Shown: piece after piece, positions 42,142 to 51,582 of the stretch
Layout: every line of letters starts with the position of its first letter
Position numbering within the stretch: the first letter of the stretch is position 1
NCBI GenBank assembly: GCA_031553615.1
Contig: JAVBLJ010000007.1
Location: 1-64,000, forward strand
Origin: WQXF01 sp031553615
GTDB lineage: Bacteria; Bacillota; Clostridia; Christensenellales; Aristaeellaceae
Direction: 5' to 3'
Length of the DNA stretch: 64,000 nt
Position numbers and translations under genes: made by a program
Notes under the pieces: model-generated
Told to the model about the DNA's origin: nothing
What the model saw: the letters and a program-made list of their open reading frames with translations, nothing else
Database searches by the model: none

Positions 42142-42876
42142 TTACCGGTTGAGCGCTCGCAGCGCGCGATCGGGGAAATTGGTGATGACCGCATCCACCC
42201 CCACGCGGGCCATGGCGCGGATGGGTTGCGCAGTGTTGACCGTCCAGGCGTGAATGCGCAATCCGGCTTCGTGGCAGGCGTTCACCTGCGCGGCATCGCC
42301 CAGCAAGGTGCCGTAGTAGGGGTGCAGCGCATCCAGGCCCAACTGCTCGCCGTAGGCCCAGGGCTCGGCCATCGACTGATCGTACAGCGCGCCGCAGGGT
42401 TGCGATGCGTCGAGTGCCTTGATGCGCTCCAGGCTTTGGTGATTAAAGGAGGAATACCATACGCGCCCGCGCATGCCGGATTGCGCCACCAGCGCGAGAC
42501 AGCGCTCCTCCAGCCCGGGGTAGGGCTGGGCATCGTTCTTCAGCTCGATGTTGAGCACCATCTGGGTGGGGGTCAGCAATTGCAGCACCTCGGCCAGCGT
42601 GGGGATGCGCGCGATGGGCGCATAGCGCGGCTTGGGCCTGTTGAAATTGTATGATTTCAGGGCGGAAAGCGATAGATCGGCGATGCGTCCGCTGCCATCG
42701 GAGGTGCGGTCGATGGTCTCATCATGGGCGACGACCACTTCGCCATCGGCGGAAAGGTGGACGTCCAGCTCGATGCCGTCGGCGTTCTGCGCCACAGCCA
42801 ACGCAAAAGCCTCCATCGTGTTCTCCGGCGCATAGCCCGATGCACCCCGGTGTGCCCACACTTGAACCTGATTCAT
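42142..42876 (-). CDS. Glycerophosphodiester phosphodiesterase
   Basis: A 244-residue TIM-barrel enzyme that splits glycerophosphodiesters to glycerol-3-phosphate and alcohol. Hallmarks: WAHRGASGYAPENTMEAF (catalytic His), ELDVHLSADGEVVVAHDETIDRT (metal Glu/Asp and second His), NIELKND and GLRIHAWTVN. Start is ATG 42876 with AAGGAGG eight bases before. No signal peptide, so it is probably cytosolic and recycles phospholipid head groups. Confidence 0.93.
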   Translation of the reverse strand: MNQVQVWAHRGASGYAPENTMEAFALAVAQNADGIELDVHLSADGEVVVAHDETIDRTSDGSGRIADLSLSALKSYNFNRPKPRYAPIARIPTLAEVLQLLTPTQMVLNIELKNDAQPYPGLEERCLALVAQSGMRGRVWYSSFNHQSLERIKALDASQPCGALYDQSMAEPWAYGEQLGLDALHPYYGTLLGDAAQVNACHEAGLRIHAWTVNTAQPIRAMARVGVDAVITNFPDRALRALNR

Positions 42877-42983
42877 GGCGCAGCCTCCTTTTTGGGTTCG
42901 TTGTCCATTCTTTACCTTTGGCATTCGCCTTTAGCATATCACGCGCAGGTCGCTTTGAAAAGGTGGCATGTGCAAGGAATGTA

Positions 42984-42992
42984 TGCTATAAT
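42984..42992 (+). promoter_or_regulatory. Extended -10 promoter of glycan cluster
   Basis: TGCTATAAT is an extended -10 box, about 60 bases before the first glycosyltransferase gene; no good -35 found. Confidence 0.55.
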
Positions 42993-43051
42993 AATACCAA
43001 TTTTGATGCTTTTCGCCCTTGTTTTGAATCCTACGATAAGGATGTGAGCGC

Positions 43052-44089
43052 GTGCAAGAGGCAAACTTGCCCTTCATTTCGCTGGTGATCCCGTTGCGCA
43101 ACGAGGAAGCGTATATCGAGGACTGCCTGCGTTCGATATTGGCGCAGGATTACCCGCTGGATCTCATGGAGATTCTGTTTGTCGATGGCTGCTCGACCGA
43201 TAAAACCGTAGCCATATTGGAAGAAGCGGCCCGCACCACCCCGCAGATATGCGTGCTGAACAACCCCAACCGCACCGTGCCCTATGCGATGAACATTGGC
43301 ATCCGCGCGGCGAAGGGTGAATTTATCGTGCGGCTGGATGCGCATTCGGAGTATCAGCCCGATTATGTTTCGCTTTCCATCGAGGCGCTGCGCACCATCC
43401 CCTGCGAAAACGCGGGCGGCATATGGATCACCAAGGGCCGGGGCTACATGGGCGAGGCCATTGCGGGCACACTGACCACGGTATTTGGCGTGGGCAACGC
43501 GCAATTTCGGCTGACCCCGCACAGCGGCTACGTCGATACCGTGCCCTTTGGCTCGTATCGCCGCGATCTGTTTGACCGGATCGGCTTCTACGATGAGCGG
43601 CTCACCCGCAACCAGGATAACGAGCTCAACTACCGAATCCGCAAAAACGGCGGCAAGATATACATGGATCAGCGCATCTGCTGCACCTACTATTGCCGCA
43701 ACTCGCTGCACGCGCTCATGCGCAATGGCTACCAGAATGGCCACTGGAACGTGGTGACCATGTACCTTTGCCCCGGCTCCATGGGGCTGAGGCACTTCGT
43801 GCCGCTGGCGTTTGTGCTGGCCACGGTGGGGTTGCCGCTGCTGGCGCTGATTACCGGCATCTCCTTCTTCCTAAAATTGATGGGCCTGATGTGGGGGGCC
43901 TACCTGCTGCTGGATGCTTTCTATTCCTATGTGGTGGCCGAAAAGCGCGGCTGGAAGTACCTGCCCGTGCTGCCCATCATCTACCCGGCCTTCCACTTTG
44001 CCTATGGCATTGGATCGCTTTCCGGCATTTGCCGCTTACCTCGCCTCATCCGCGATGCGCGCAGGCGCGCAAAGGGGGCGGGCCAGTGA
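43052..44089 (+). CDS. GT2 family glycosyltransferase (ExoA-like)
   Basis: A 345-residue enzyme. The GT-A fold opens with SLVIPLRNEEAYIEDCLRSIL, the sugar-nucleotide site includes FVDGCSTD and LDAHSEYQPD (DxD-like metal site), and the acceptor side has RNQDNELNYRIRKNGG. Two to three C-terminal membrane helices (about 255-310) anchor it, as in succinoglycan-type ExoA enzymes. It adds a sugar to a lipid-linked glycan. GTG 43052 is the start (AAGGATGTGAGCGC before). It opens a cluster of five overlapping or close genes. Confidence 0.88.
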   Translation: MQEANLPFISLVIPLRNEEAYIEDCLRSILAQDYPLDLMEILFVDGCSTDKTVAILEEAARTTPQICVLNNPNRTVPYAMNIGIRAAKGEFIVRLDAHSEYQPDYVSLSIEALRTIPCENAGGIWITKGRGYMGEAIAGTLTTVFGVGNAQFRLTPHSGYVDTVPFGSYRRDLFDRIGFYDERLTRNQDNELNYRIRKNGGKIYMDQRICCTYYCRNSLHALMRNGYQNGHWNVVTMYLCPGSMGLRHFVPLAFVLATVGLPLLALITGISFFLKLMGLMWGAYLLLDAFYSYVVAEKRGWKYLPVLPIIYPAFHFAYGIGSLSGICRLPRLIRDARRRAKGAGQ

Positions 44090-45270
44090 CGCCGCCGAAT
44101 CAAAAGCTGCTGCACATTTGCCGCAATTTCGCCACCACCCGGGTTTTTACGCGGATGTTTGCACACTTGGCGCGGGCAGGGTACGAACAGCGGGTGTATG
44201 TGCCCGAGCTTTCCGCCGCCAACGTGGGGTGCAACCTGCCCGAGGGCGAGCTGTTTCCCGTGCAGTATAGCCGGATACTGCGCCGCTGGGATGCGCTGCT
44301 CTACCACACCAAGGCCCGGCGCGCAGTGCCCGATGTGGCGCGTCTATACGACCTGGACGGCGACGGGCGGCGTGAAATCGGCCTGATCCACGCCCATACG
44401 CTGTTTACCGATGGCGGCATCGCCTACGGCCTCCACAAGCGCTACGGCATCCCGTTCGTGGTCAGCGTGCGCTTTACCGATTTGGAATACTTCTTTCGCT
44501 TCATGCCACACCTGCACGGTCATGCGATGAAGATGCTGTGCGCGGCCTCGCGCGTGCTGTTCCTTTCGCCCGCTTCCCGGCGGCGCATGTTTGATCGCTA
44601 CGTGCCGAAAAAAATGCGGGATGCGCTTTGGGCGAAAAGCGAGATTGTGCCCAACGGCATTGAGGACGAATGGTTTTTGGATGCATCGCCGCGATCCTGG
44701 CAGCCGGGAGAGCCGCTGCGCGTGGCCTTTGCGGGGCATTTGGAGAAGCGCAAGCAGCCGTTGCGCGCCGCCGATGCCATCGCGGTATTGCAGGATTTGC
44801 TGCCGGAGAGCCCGGTGACGCTACGGGTTGCCGGTTCGGGGCCGCTGGAGAAGGAACTGCGCGCGCATCCGGCGCAGGAGCGGATTTCTCTGGTGGGCCG
44901 TTTGGAGAGCCCCGAGGCCATGCGCGCGTTTTACGATGAGTGCCACCTGTTCCTGCTGCCCTCGCTGGCCGAGACGTTCGGCATGGTCTACTTGGAGGCC
45001 ATGAGCCGGGGCCTGCCGGTGCTGTACACGCGGGGGCAGGGCTTCGAGGGGCAGTTTGAAGAGGGTGAGGCCGGATTTGCCGTGAATCCCGCCGATGCCG
45101 AAGCCATAGCCGAGGCTGCGATGGCCGCGCTCGATGGCTATGCATCGCGCAGCTCGCGCTGCATCGCGCTGGCCTCCACGCTGTGCTGGGGCAACGTGGT
45201 GGAGCGCATGGCGGCGGTCTACTCGGCCTGCGGCCTGCATGCGGGCCGCGCGGGAAAGGAGCCCCTATGA
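44086..45270 (+). CDS. GT4 family glycosyltransferase
   Basis: A 394-residue GT-B enzyme. The C-terminal half carries the nucleotide-sugar site (RVAFAGHLEKRKQP, LRVAGSGPLEKEL, PSLAETFGMVYLEAMSRGLPVL with the conserved E-x7-E glutamates). The N-terminal half has the acceptor fold (LIHAHTLFTDGGIAYGL). Start is GTG 44086 (GTGA overlap with the preceding stop), after AAAGGGGG. Same transcript as its neighbours; specificity unknown. Confidence 0.88.
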   Translation: MTPPNQKLLHICRNFATTRVFTRMFAHLARAGYEQRVYVPELSAANVGCNLPEGELFPVQYSRILRRWDALLYHTKARRAVPDVARLYDLDGDGRREIGLIHAHTLFTDGGIAYGLHKRYGIPFVVSVRFTDLEYFFRFMPHLHGHAMKMLCAASRVLFLSPASRRRMFDRYVPKKMRDALWAKSEIVPNGIEDEWFLDASPRSWQPGEPLRVAFAGHLEKRKQPLRAADAIAVLQDLLPESPVTLRVAGSGPLEKELRAHPAQERISLVGRLESPEAMRAFYDECHLFLLPSLAETFGMVYLEAMSRGLPVLYTRGQGFEGQFEEGEAGFAVNPADAEAIAEAAMAALDGYASRSSRCIALASTLCWGNVVERMAAVYSACGLHAGRAGKEPL

Positions 45271-46454
45271 ACGAACGCCCACTGCGCATCCTCATGCTCA
45301 TCCACCGGCTGGCGGACAATAGCCCCTACTGCCTTTACGTGCACGAGCGGGCCAGGGCGCTCAAGGCGATGGGGCACGAGGTTACGGTGATTTCGCCCGT
45401 AGGCACGCTGCCCGGTTACCGCTGGCTGCGCCCGGCCGCCTGGGCTGCCACGCATTCCACCCCCCGCTATGCGGAATACGATGGGATTCCGGTACACTTC
45501 CCGCGCTACTGGACGTTGGGAGAGCCCAGCGTCAGGCTGCTGGGCGGATGGCCCATGAGCCGGGTGGTGCTGCCCATTGCCCAAAAGCTGCATGGCGAAA
45601 AGCCTTTCGACATCGTGCACGCGCACATGTTGCCCATCGAAGGCCATGCAGGCACCATCCTCGGCAAGGCGCTCGGCCTGCCCGTGGCGCTGACCGTGCA
45701 TGGCACCGACGTGCTTCACTATTTCCGGCCCGGGCAGACGCCGTGGCCGCGCAATCGGGCCGTGGCCAACGAGGTATCGCTGCTCATGGCGGTTTCCGGA
45801 TTGCTGGCCTCGCGCGTCGCCCCCTATCGGCAGAGACCAGTGGAGGTGCTGCACAACGGCGTCGATCTCTCGCTGATTCCGCAGCAGCGCCGCAATGTGC
45901 ACCGCCGATTGATCTCCGGCGGAACGCTCAAGGCCCGGAAGTGCATGCATACCACGCTGGATGCGTTCAGCGCGCTGGCCGGCGAGTACTCCGACAGCAC
46001 GCTCACGATATTCGGCGAAGGCCCGGATCGCGCCTCGCTGGAGGCGAAGATCGCGGAGCGCTGCCTGGAGCACCGTGTAACGTTGACCGGCAACATCCCC
46101 CACGGGCAGGTGCTGCAGCTCATGGCCGATAGCGACGCATTCGTGATGCCCAGCTACGGCGAGGGCGAAGGCATTGTATACATCGAGGCTATGGCGGCGG
46201 GATGCGTGGCGGTGGGCAGCCTGGGCGAGGGCATCACCGACACCATCCGCCATGGGGAGAACGGGTACTTGGTGCCTGCCGCCGATGCGGAGGCGCTGAT
46301 TCCCGTGATGCGCACGCTCTTGGATGGCGGCGAGGCGGTGGAGGCGGTGCGCGCGCGCGGCATGGAATCCGCGCAGCTGCTCACTTGGGCGCATAACGCC
46401 GAGCGGTGCGTGGGCCTATACCGGCAAGCGATAGCCGAGCATGGAGCGAAGTAG
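45267..46454 (+). CDS. GT4 family glycosyltransferase
   Basis: A 395-residue GT-B enzyme, overlapping the previous gene by ATGA. N-terminal acceptor half: ILMLIHRLADNSPYCLYVHERARAL; middle VHAHMLPIEGHAGTILGKALGLPVALTVHGTD; donor site ILFGEGPDR-type (LTIFGEGPDRASLEAKI) and PSYGEGEGIVYIEAMAAGCVAVG with its two conserved glutamates. Belongs to the surface-glycan cluster. Confidence 0.88.
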   Translation: MNERPLRILMLIHRLADNSPYCLYVHERARALKAMGHEVTVISPVGTLPGYRWLRPAAWAATHSTPRYAEYDGIPVHFPRYWTLGEPSVRLLGGWPMSRVVLPIAQKLHGEKPFDIVHAHMLPIEGHAGTILGKALGLPVALTVHGTDVLHYFRPGQTPWPRNRAVANEVSLLMAVSGLLASRVAPYRQRPVEVLHNGVDLSLIPQQRRNVHRRLISGGTLKARKCMHTTLDAFSALAGEYSDSTLTIFGEGPDRASLEAKIAERCLEHRVTLTGNIPHGQVLQLMADSDAFVMPSYGEGEGIVYIEAMAAGCVAVGSLGEGITDTIRHGENGYLVPAADAEALIPVMRTLLDGGEAVEAVRARGMESAQLLTWAHNAERCVGLYRQAIAEHGAK

Positions 46455-46500
46455 TCCGTCCCTGCGCGGCTTCGGGATGCAAAACCCTTTCCGTTTTTAG

Positions 46501-46568
46501 AACGAAAGCTTGGCCTCAACGAAAGCTTGGCCGCGACGAAAGCCTTGCCAAACCGAAAGCCTTGTCAC
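46501..46568. repeat. Four 17-bp tandem units between GT4 and polymerase genes
   Basis: AACGAAAGCTTGGCCTC, AACGAAAGCTTGGCCGC and two further degenerate units (GACGAAAGCCTTGCCAA; ACCGAAAGCCTTGTCAC) lie end to end. They sit just before the ribosome site of the next gene and could form alternative hairpins. Confidence 0.8.
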
Positions 46569-46587
46569 CAGAAAGGAAGATTTGCGC

Positions 46588-47964
46588 ATGCATAATGCTA
46601 ATACACCCAAGGACGGCTCGCTTAACCCCTCGCGGCTGCTCGCGGTGTTTGACAAAATGACCGGCATTTTCGTAGATTTGTTCGATCCGCGCCTGCTGTT
46701 GCCCGCCACCACGGCGCTCTTTGCCTACGCGGTGCTGTTCACGCAGCACAAGTTCCCAGGCCGCTGGATGGAATACATCGCGCTGGGGCTGGTGCTGGTG
46801 GTGATCGTGGCGCTTACGGCGCGCACGTCCGGCTTCGTGTACCGCGTGCGCTGGCACCGGGGCCAAGCGACCCTGTGGTTCGCGCTGAATGCCTGCATGC
46901 TGGTGAGCGGATTCTTCAACGAGGATTGGCTGCCCGAAGCCACTGCGCTGCTGCTGGCCTATCCGTTTCTGTTCGCGGTGATCTCGGCGCGCGACGATAC
47001 CTCGACCTTCTATGCCATCACGCGGGGAGCCGTGTTTGCCACGCTGCCCTTCCTGCTTTGGTCGTTTATCAAGGTGCCTATCCTCTTCGATTTCGAGGTC
47101 GGTTACCTGGGCACGTTCTTTAACCAGAACGCGCTGGCCATGTGCGCCGGCCTGATGAGCGTGTGCGCGCTGCTGCTCTGCTATGCCGATTGGCAGCGGG
47201 GCCGCCGCAAGGGTGCGGCGGTGTACGGCGCGATCAGCCTTATCGGCGCGTTCACCATCTTGCTCAGCGCCTCGCGATCCACCAGCGTCGCCTACCTGGG
47301 CGTGGTGCTGGTGTTGGCGGGCTGCATCCTGCTGCGCCGGGCGCGTCGGCCTTGGCTGGTGATCGTCGGGCTGCTGATCGTGGTGCTGATCGTGGCGGGC
47401 GTGCTGGGCTACATCACCTGGCAGAAGGCGCGCCACGCCGCCGAGGAAGATTGGAAGATGAGCCAGCACGTCAACGAGACTACCGATCTGGGCCCTGATC
47501 CGAACATCGTGCCGCCCGAGGAGAAGGTGTTTACCCTCGACGATATCAGCTCCATGCGCGCCACCCTTTGGCGCTATGCGCTCACTAACCTCACCTGGAA
47601 CGGGCACCAGCAATCCTACATCGTGGAGTGGATGGAGGTGTACGGGACGCTGCATGAGCGCCATGCGCACAACACCTTCGTGCAGGTGGCGTACAACAAC
47701 GGCTGGCCCGCTGGAATCCTGTTTGCGCTCTACGTGGCCTTCTCGGCCTATCGCGCGTGGATTTACTACTGGCGGCGCAGGCGCACCGACGTGATGGCCA
47801 TCGCGCCGCTGCTGCTGACCACGCTGTTCATACTGCAAAGCATGTTTGAATCGATCTACTCGCTGTTTTCGCCGGTGTGCTGCGCGTACCTGCTGATGCA
47901 GGGCGTGCTCTGGCGGAAAACCCTTGAACCCGATCAAGCGCCCGAAGCCGAGGCGAAGGCATGA
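46588..47964 (+). CDS. O-antigen ligase/polymerase-like membrane protein (Wzy/WaaL-type)
   Basis: A 458-residue protein with about 11-12 membrane helices and one long extracytoplasmic loop (about residues 300-370, containing RATLWRYALTNLTWNGH and HAHNTFVQVAYNNGWPAG). That loop, with the family signature H-A-H-N-x-F, is characteristic of O-antigen ligases and Wzy polymerases. It would polymerise or transfer repeat units made by neighbouring glycosyltransferases. Start ATG 46588 after AAAGGAAG. Confidence 0.82.
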   Translation: MHNANTPKDGSLNPSRLLAVFDKMTGIFVDLFDPRLLLPATTALFAYAVLFTQHKFPGRWMEYIALGLVLVVIVALTARTSGFVYRVRWHRGQATLWFALNACMLVSGFFNEDWLPEATALLLAYPFLFAVISARDDTSTFYAITRGAVFATLPFLLWSFIKVPILFDFEVGYLGTFFNQNALAMCAGLMSVCALLLCYADWQRGRRKGAAVYGAISLIGAFTILLSASRSTSVAYLGVVLVLAGCILLRRARRPWLVIVGLLIVVLIVAGVLGYITWQKARHAAEEDWKMSQHVNETTDLGPDPNIVPPEEKVFTLDDISSMRATLWRYALTNLTWNGHQQSYIVEWMEVYGTLHERHAHNTFVQVAYNNGWPAGILFALYVAFSAYRAWIYYWRRRRTDVMAIAPLLLTTLFILQSMFESIYSLFSPVCCAYLLMQGVLWRKTLEPDQAPEAEAKA

Positions 47965-49019
47965 GTTCCCAGGGGACTATCGGGCCGAAGGTGAGCATCA
48001 TCGTGCCTGCGTACAATGCGGGCGCGACGCTGGGCTGTTGCTTGGATTCGCTGTGTGCGCAGACGCTGCGCGAGATCGAAATCCTGGTGGTGGACGACGG
48101 CTCCGCGGACGATACCGGGGCCATTTCCGCGCGCTATGCGCAGAGCGACCCGCGCGTGCGATTGCTTTCGCTGGCGCACAATCGGGGCGTTTCCGCGGCG
48201 CGCAACCATGCGCTGGGCCGGGCACTAGGCGAATACATCGGCTTTTGTGATGCGGACGATTGGGTGGAACCCGGCATGTACGGCGCGCTCTACCAGGCCG
48301 CTGCGTCAGCCGCCGCCCAGGTGAGCTTTTGCGCAGTGTACAAGGATTTTGAGGCGCGCTCGCAGGAGGTGCCGCTGCCCTGGCAGGAGGGCACCGTGCT
48401 GGATCGCGGCGCGATTCGGGGCGATCTGGTGCCGCGCATGATTTCGCTGGATTTCGATGGCGAGGATCAGCCGCTGAGCGGCTATACGCCCCGCAATCTG
48501 TTTGCGCGCGACGTGCTGCAGGGTGCGGGCTTTCGCGCCGACATCCACTACGCCGAGGATTTGCTGTTCATCGTGGCCGCGCTGCTGCGCAGCGAGCGGG
48601 CCGCCGTGGTGGGCGCGCCCCTGTACCATTATCGCTTCCACGCGGGTTCGACCACGCAGCGCTACAGCCCCCACGTGCCCGCTTCGCAGTACGCATGCCA
48701 TGCGGCGCTGGCGGAGCTTTTTGCGGCGCACGGGCTCACCGAAGCGCTCGCGCCGCGCATGGCGATCCGCGCGCGCCGCAATGTGTTGGTGGCGGTGATC
48801 AACCTATGCCTGCCGGGTACACCCTACCCGCCGCTGCCCCGGATTCATGCGCTGCAGGCGCTGCTGCGCTCCTCCGAGGCGCGCGAGGCCTTCCGGAGGG
48901 TACCCTTGGTTTCTCTGGCGCGCAGGCAGCCCAAGCAGGCGCTAAAGCTTGCGTTGATCCGGCTGCGCTGGGCGACGCCGCTCATGCTGCTGTATTCGTA
49001 CGCCTACCATGCGCGCTGA
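47961..49019 (+). CDS. GT2 family glycosyltransferase
   Basis: A 352-residue GT-A enzyme. Opens with VSIIVPAYNAGATLGCCLDSL, contains VVDDGSADDT and the DxD-type DADDW site, and HYAEDLLF near the acceptor side. It overlaps the polymerase gene by four bases (ATGA), so all five glycan genes appear to form one operon. Adds a side sugar to the repeat unit (inferred). Confidence 0.88.
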   Translation: MSSQGTIGPKVSIIVPAYNAGATLGCCLDSLCAQTLREIEILVVDDGSADDTGAISARYAQSDPRVRLLSLAHNRGVSAARNHALGRALGEYIGFCDADDWVEPGMYGALYQAAASAAAQVSFCAVYKDFEARSQEVPLPWQEGTVLDRGAIRGDLVPRMISLDFDGEDQPLSGYTPRNLFARDVLQGAGFRADIHYAEDLLFIVAALLRSERAAVVGAPLYHYRFHAGSTTQRYSPHVPASQYACHAALAELFAAHGLTEALAPRMAIRARRNVLVAVINLCLPGTPYPPLPRIHALQALLRSSEAREAFRRVPLVSLARRQPKQALKLALIRLRWATPLMLLYSYAYHAR

Positions 49020-49108
49020 CGAACGGGGCAGCGCGCTTTTTGATGTCAAAATACGTAGGGTGAAATATTCAACGCTGAATTTTTTTCAAAAAAGCAAGGA
49101 GGATGCAT

Positions 49109-50215
49109 ATGTGCGCGATTGAAATGCCCGATACCCACAAAACACGTGATATGAAAAATTTACCCGAGCTGCTCACCTGCCAGGATGGCGTGCCGGTGTG
49201 CTCCGCCGCAGACTGGATGGAGCGACGCAGGCCAGAGCTTGTGGCGCTGCTGGCGGAGCACGAATACGGTGTGCCGCCCGAGGCGCTGCGCGAAGGCACC
49301 GTTTCGTTTGAGGCGGAGCCAGAAATGCCGCTGACCGAGCAGGGCTTGCGGATGACGCTCTGGCATTGCCGCATCGCGGTGCAGGGCGAGACCTTCGAAT
49401 TCCCGTTCGCCTGCTATCGGGCCGAGGACGCTTTGGCGATGAAGCAGCCGGTGGTGCTGGCGATTTCGGCCTTTGGCGATGCTTTCTGGGATGCGGAGCT
49501 GCGCAAGGGCGGCGCGTTCTTTCCTGCGCGGCGCATTGTGGAGCGCGGGTATGCGGCAATTCAGGTGAAGGCCGACGCCTGGGTGGATGAGCGCATGCGC
49601 GCGCTATTCCCCGCGCGCGATTTCGGCGACCTGGCGGCCTGGGCTTTCGCGGCGCAGCGCGTGCTGGATTGGGCGGAACAAAGGCCCGAGCTGGATGCGG
49701 GTCGCGTTTCGATCTCCGGCTGCTCGCGCGCGGGCAAGGCGGCACTTTGGGCGGCGGCCAGCGATCCGCGCTTTGCGGCGGTCATGACCAACGTGAGCGG
49801 CTGCGGCGGCGCGGCGGTGACGCGCGGAAAATCGGGGGAGCGCGTCGCGCAGATTACCGGCGGTTTCCCGGATTGGTTCTGCGCGCGCTACGGGCAGTAC
49901 GCGGGCCGCGAGGAGGAAATGCCGTTCGATCAGCACTTTTTGCTGGCCGCCATCGCGCCGCGCCCGCTCTGCATCGGCAGCGCCGAGCAGGATGAGTGGG
50001 CCGATCCGCAAGCGGAATACGCGGCCTGCGTGCTGGCGGATCAAGCCTACCGCGTGCTGGGCCTAACCGGGCTGGGCGGGGCCGCGTCTCCGACGGTGGA
50101 TGTGCCCATCGTGGCGGGACGGCTGTGGTATCACATGCGCTCCGGCACGCATGGGCTCGAGGAATTCGATTGGACGCAGTACCTGGCATTCTGCGATGCC
50201 TTTTTGCGCGGGTGA
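49109..50215 (+). CDS. CE15-like glucuronoyl esterase
   Basis: A 368-residue alpha/beta hydrolase. The nucleophile motif GCSRAGK (Ser206) is diagnostic of the CE15 glucuronoyl esterases that cut ester bonds between lignin and glucuronoxylan; the pattern TNVSGCGGAAVTRGKSGER downstream and DQHFLLAAIAPRPL plus an acid/His end (THGLEEFDW) match bacterial CE15. No signal peptide is seen, so the enzyme would act inside the cell or on imported oligosaccharides. Start ATG 49109 with AAGGAGG six bases before. Placed after the glycan operon, it may belong to a separate catabolic unit. Confidence 0.82.
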   Translation: MCAIEMPDTHKTRDMKNLPELLTCQDGVPVCSAADWMERRRPELVALLAEHEYGVPPEALREGTVSFEAEPEMPLTEQGLRMTLWHCRIAVQGETFEFPFACYRAEDALAMKQPVVLAISAFGDAFWDAELRKGGAFFPARRIVERGYAAIQVKADAWVDERMRALFPARDFGDLAAWAFAAQRVLDWAEQRPELDAGRVSISGCSRAGKAALWAAASDPRFAAVMTNVSGCGGAAVTRGKSGERVAQITGGFPDWFCARYGQYAGREEEMPFDQHFLLAAIAPRPLCIGSAEQDEWADPQAEYAACVLADQAYRVLGLTGLGGAASPTVDVPIVAGRLWYHMRSGTHGLEEFDWTQYLAFCDAFLRG

Positions 50216-50241
50216 TAGACGCAGGTGCGACCCCCCGCCGC

Positions 50242-50281
50242 CAGTTCAATGCCAAGTGGGTCAGCTCAATGCCAAGTGAAA
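50242..50281. repeat. 20-bp tandem duplication at the end of the PMT-like gene
   Basis: Two 20-base units, CAGTTCAATGCCAAGTGGGT and the next with three changes, span the stop codon of the minus-strand membrane protein. Loss of one unit would move the C-terminus. Confidence 0.75.
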
Positions 50282-51505
50282 GAGCAGCCCGCCGTACACG
50301 TTGAAGGCCACTGCCCACAGCATGATGAGCCCTTCCAAGAATCGAATGGGCCGATCCTTGCGCAGCGCGAACCAGCCCAGCGCGGGCAGCACGTCGATGA
50401 GGTAGCGGGTGCCGAATTGCCAAGCGCCGAAACCCTTGTGCAGCAGGAAGAGAGCGAAATGGACGGCCGCGCAGCCCAGTAGCAACGCATCGAACCGATC
50501 CAATCGGCGGCGAATGGCCCCTTCGGTCAGGCGCGCCACCGCCAGCAGGTAGAGCGGATTGGCCAGGAAAAAGGCAAACCCGAACGCGCTGGGGAAGCGG
50601 AGCTGCGCATCTTCGAGGTAGGGCAGGCGCAGTATGTTGGCGATGTTTTGCCCGATGTAGTGGGTGGAGAATTGGCCGTGTTCCGAGCGCAGGTATTCGG
50701 GCAGGTAGTTGTGCCCGAACTCCAGCGGGCTATCGAATCGAATGATGTTGTACACCGCGTAGGCTAGCGCGATGGCCAGGGGAGCGGCCAGCTTGGGCGC
50801 GATGCGCCGCAGCGTTTGCAGAACGCTTTCCCCGGGCTGGCGATGACCGGTCCACAGCGCGTAAAGAATCACGGGCACGTACATCGCCTGAAAGGGCCGA
50901 CAGCCCACCGCGCAGGCCAGGCAGGCGGGTCCGGCATAGGTCCAGCCGCCCCGCGAATGCAGCGCGCCGTAGAAGGCCAGCATGGTGAGCAGGAAGCCCA
51001 TGCCCTGCGCGATATTCCACACCCCGCCATACAGCGAGACCTCCAGCAAGTTGCAGCCCGCGATCCAAAACGCGGCGAAGATGGCGGACCTTCCCTGGGG
51101 TTGGCAGAGTTTGCGCGCGATGGCGTAGCCCACCGTGTAACTGCCCAAATAGAGCAGGAAGTTGAGCAGCATGCTGGGCACCTGCTGCCCAAAGGCGAAG
51201 GTGAGCAGCCACATGGGCACCGTGGGGAACGGGGGGAAGCTGACGTAGTAGTGGCCCTTGTAGGTGGCCAGCTCCAGCCATTCGTAGTTTTGCGGCAGCA
51301 CGATGTGCCCGCTGCGCCACACCATGGCCTGCAGCGAGTAGGAATCGTAATAGGTGGGGGCAAAAAGCCCCAGCGAGAGGCCGGAGGCCATGAGCAGGTA
51401 GAGAACAGTCACCAGCGTTAAGCCCCAGGCGTAGGCCTTGTAGGGCGTTGCGCGCTCGCATGTTTTTTGCCAAACGTCCTTTAGGGGGATTGCTCGCTCG
51501 TTCAT
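50261..51505 (-). CDS. PMT/GT39-like membrane glycosyltransferase
   Basis: A 414-residue protein with about ten membrane helices and a large first extracytoplasmic loop (YDSYSLQAMVWRSGHIVLPQNY then FPPFPTVPMW). This is the layout of protein O-mannosyltransferase/ArnT (GT39/83) enzymes that use polyprenyl-linked sugar donors; the catalytic aspartate in the first loop is likely the Asp of TYYDSYSL. It is divergent from the next GT4 gene and convergent with the esterase. Substrate unknown. Confidence 0.68.
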   Translation of the reverse strand: MNERAIPLKDVWQKTCERATPYKAYAWGLTLVTVLYLLMASGLSLGLFAPTYYDSYSLQAMVWRSGHIVLPQNYEWLELATYKGHYYVSFPPFPTVPMWLLTFAFGQQVPSMLLNFLLYLGSYTVGYAIARKLCQPQGRSAIFAAFWIAGCNLLEVSLYGGVWNIAQGMGFLLTMLAFYGALHSRGGWTYAGPACLACAVGCRPFQAMYVPVILYALWTGHRQPGESVLQTLRRIAPKLAAPLAIALAYAVYNIIRFDSPLEFGHNYLPEYLRSEHGQFSTHYIGQNIANILRLPYLEDAQLRFPSAFGFAFFLANPLYLLAVARLTEGAIRRRLDRFDALLLGCAAVHFALFLLHKGFGAWQFGTRYLIDVLPALGWFALRKDRPIRFLEGLIMLWAVAFNVYGGLLFHLALS

Positions 51506-51552
51506 TGCAGGTTTCGCCTCTCTATACGCAGATTTCGCTTCTTGATCTTCGG

Positions 51553-51582
51553 TTGCATTTATGCGGTGTTTGTTGGTATACT
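51553..51582 (+). promoter_or_regulatory. Promoter of GT4 gene 51682
   Basis: TTGCAT (51553-51558) and TATACT (51577-51582) with 18 bases between, and a TG before the -10, 100 bases upstream of the start. Confidence 0.6.

Noticed and set aside
46501..46568. Short CRISPR array
   Set aside because: Units touch directly with no spacers, and are degenerate; no cas genes.
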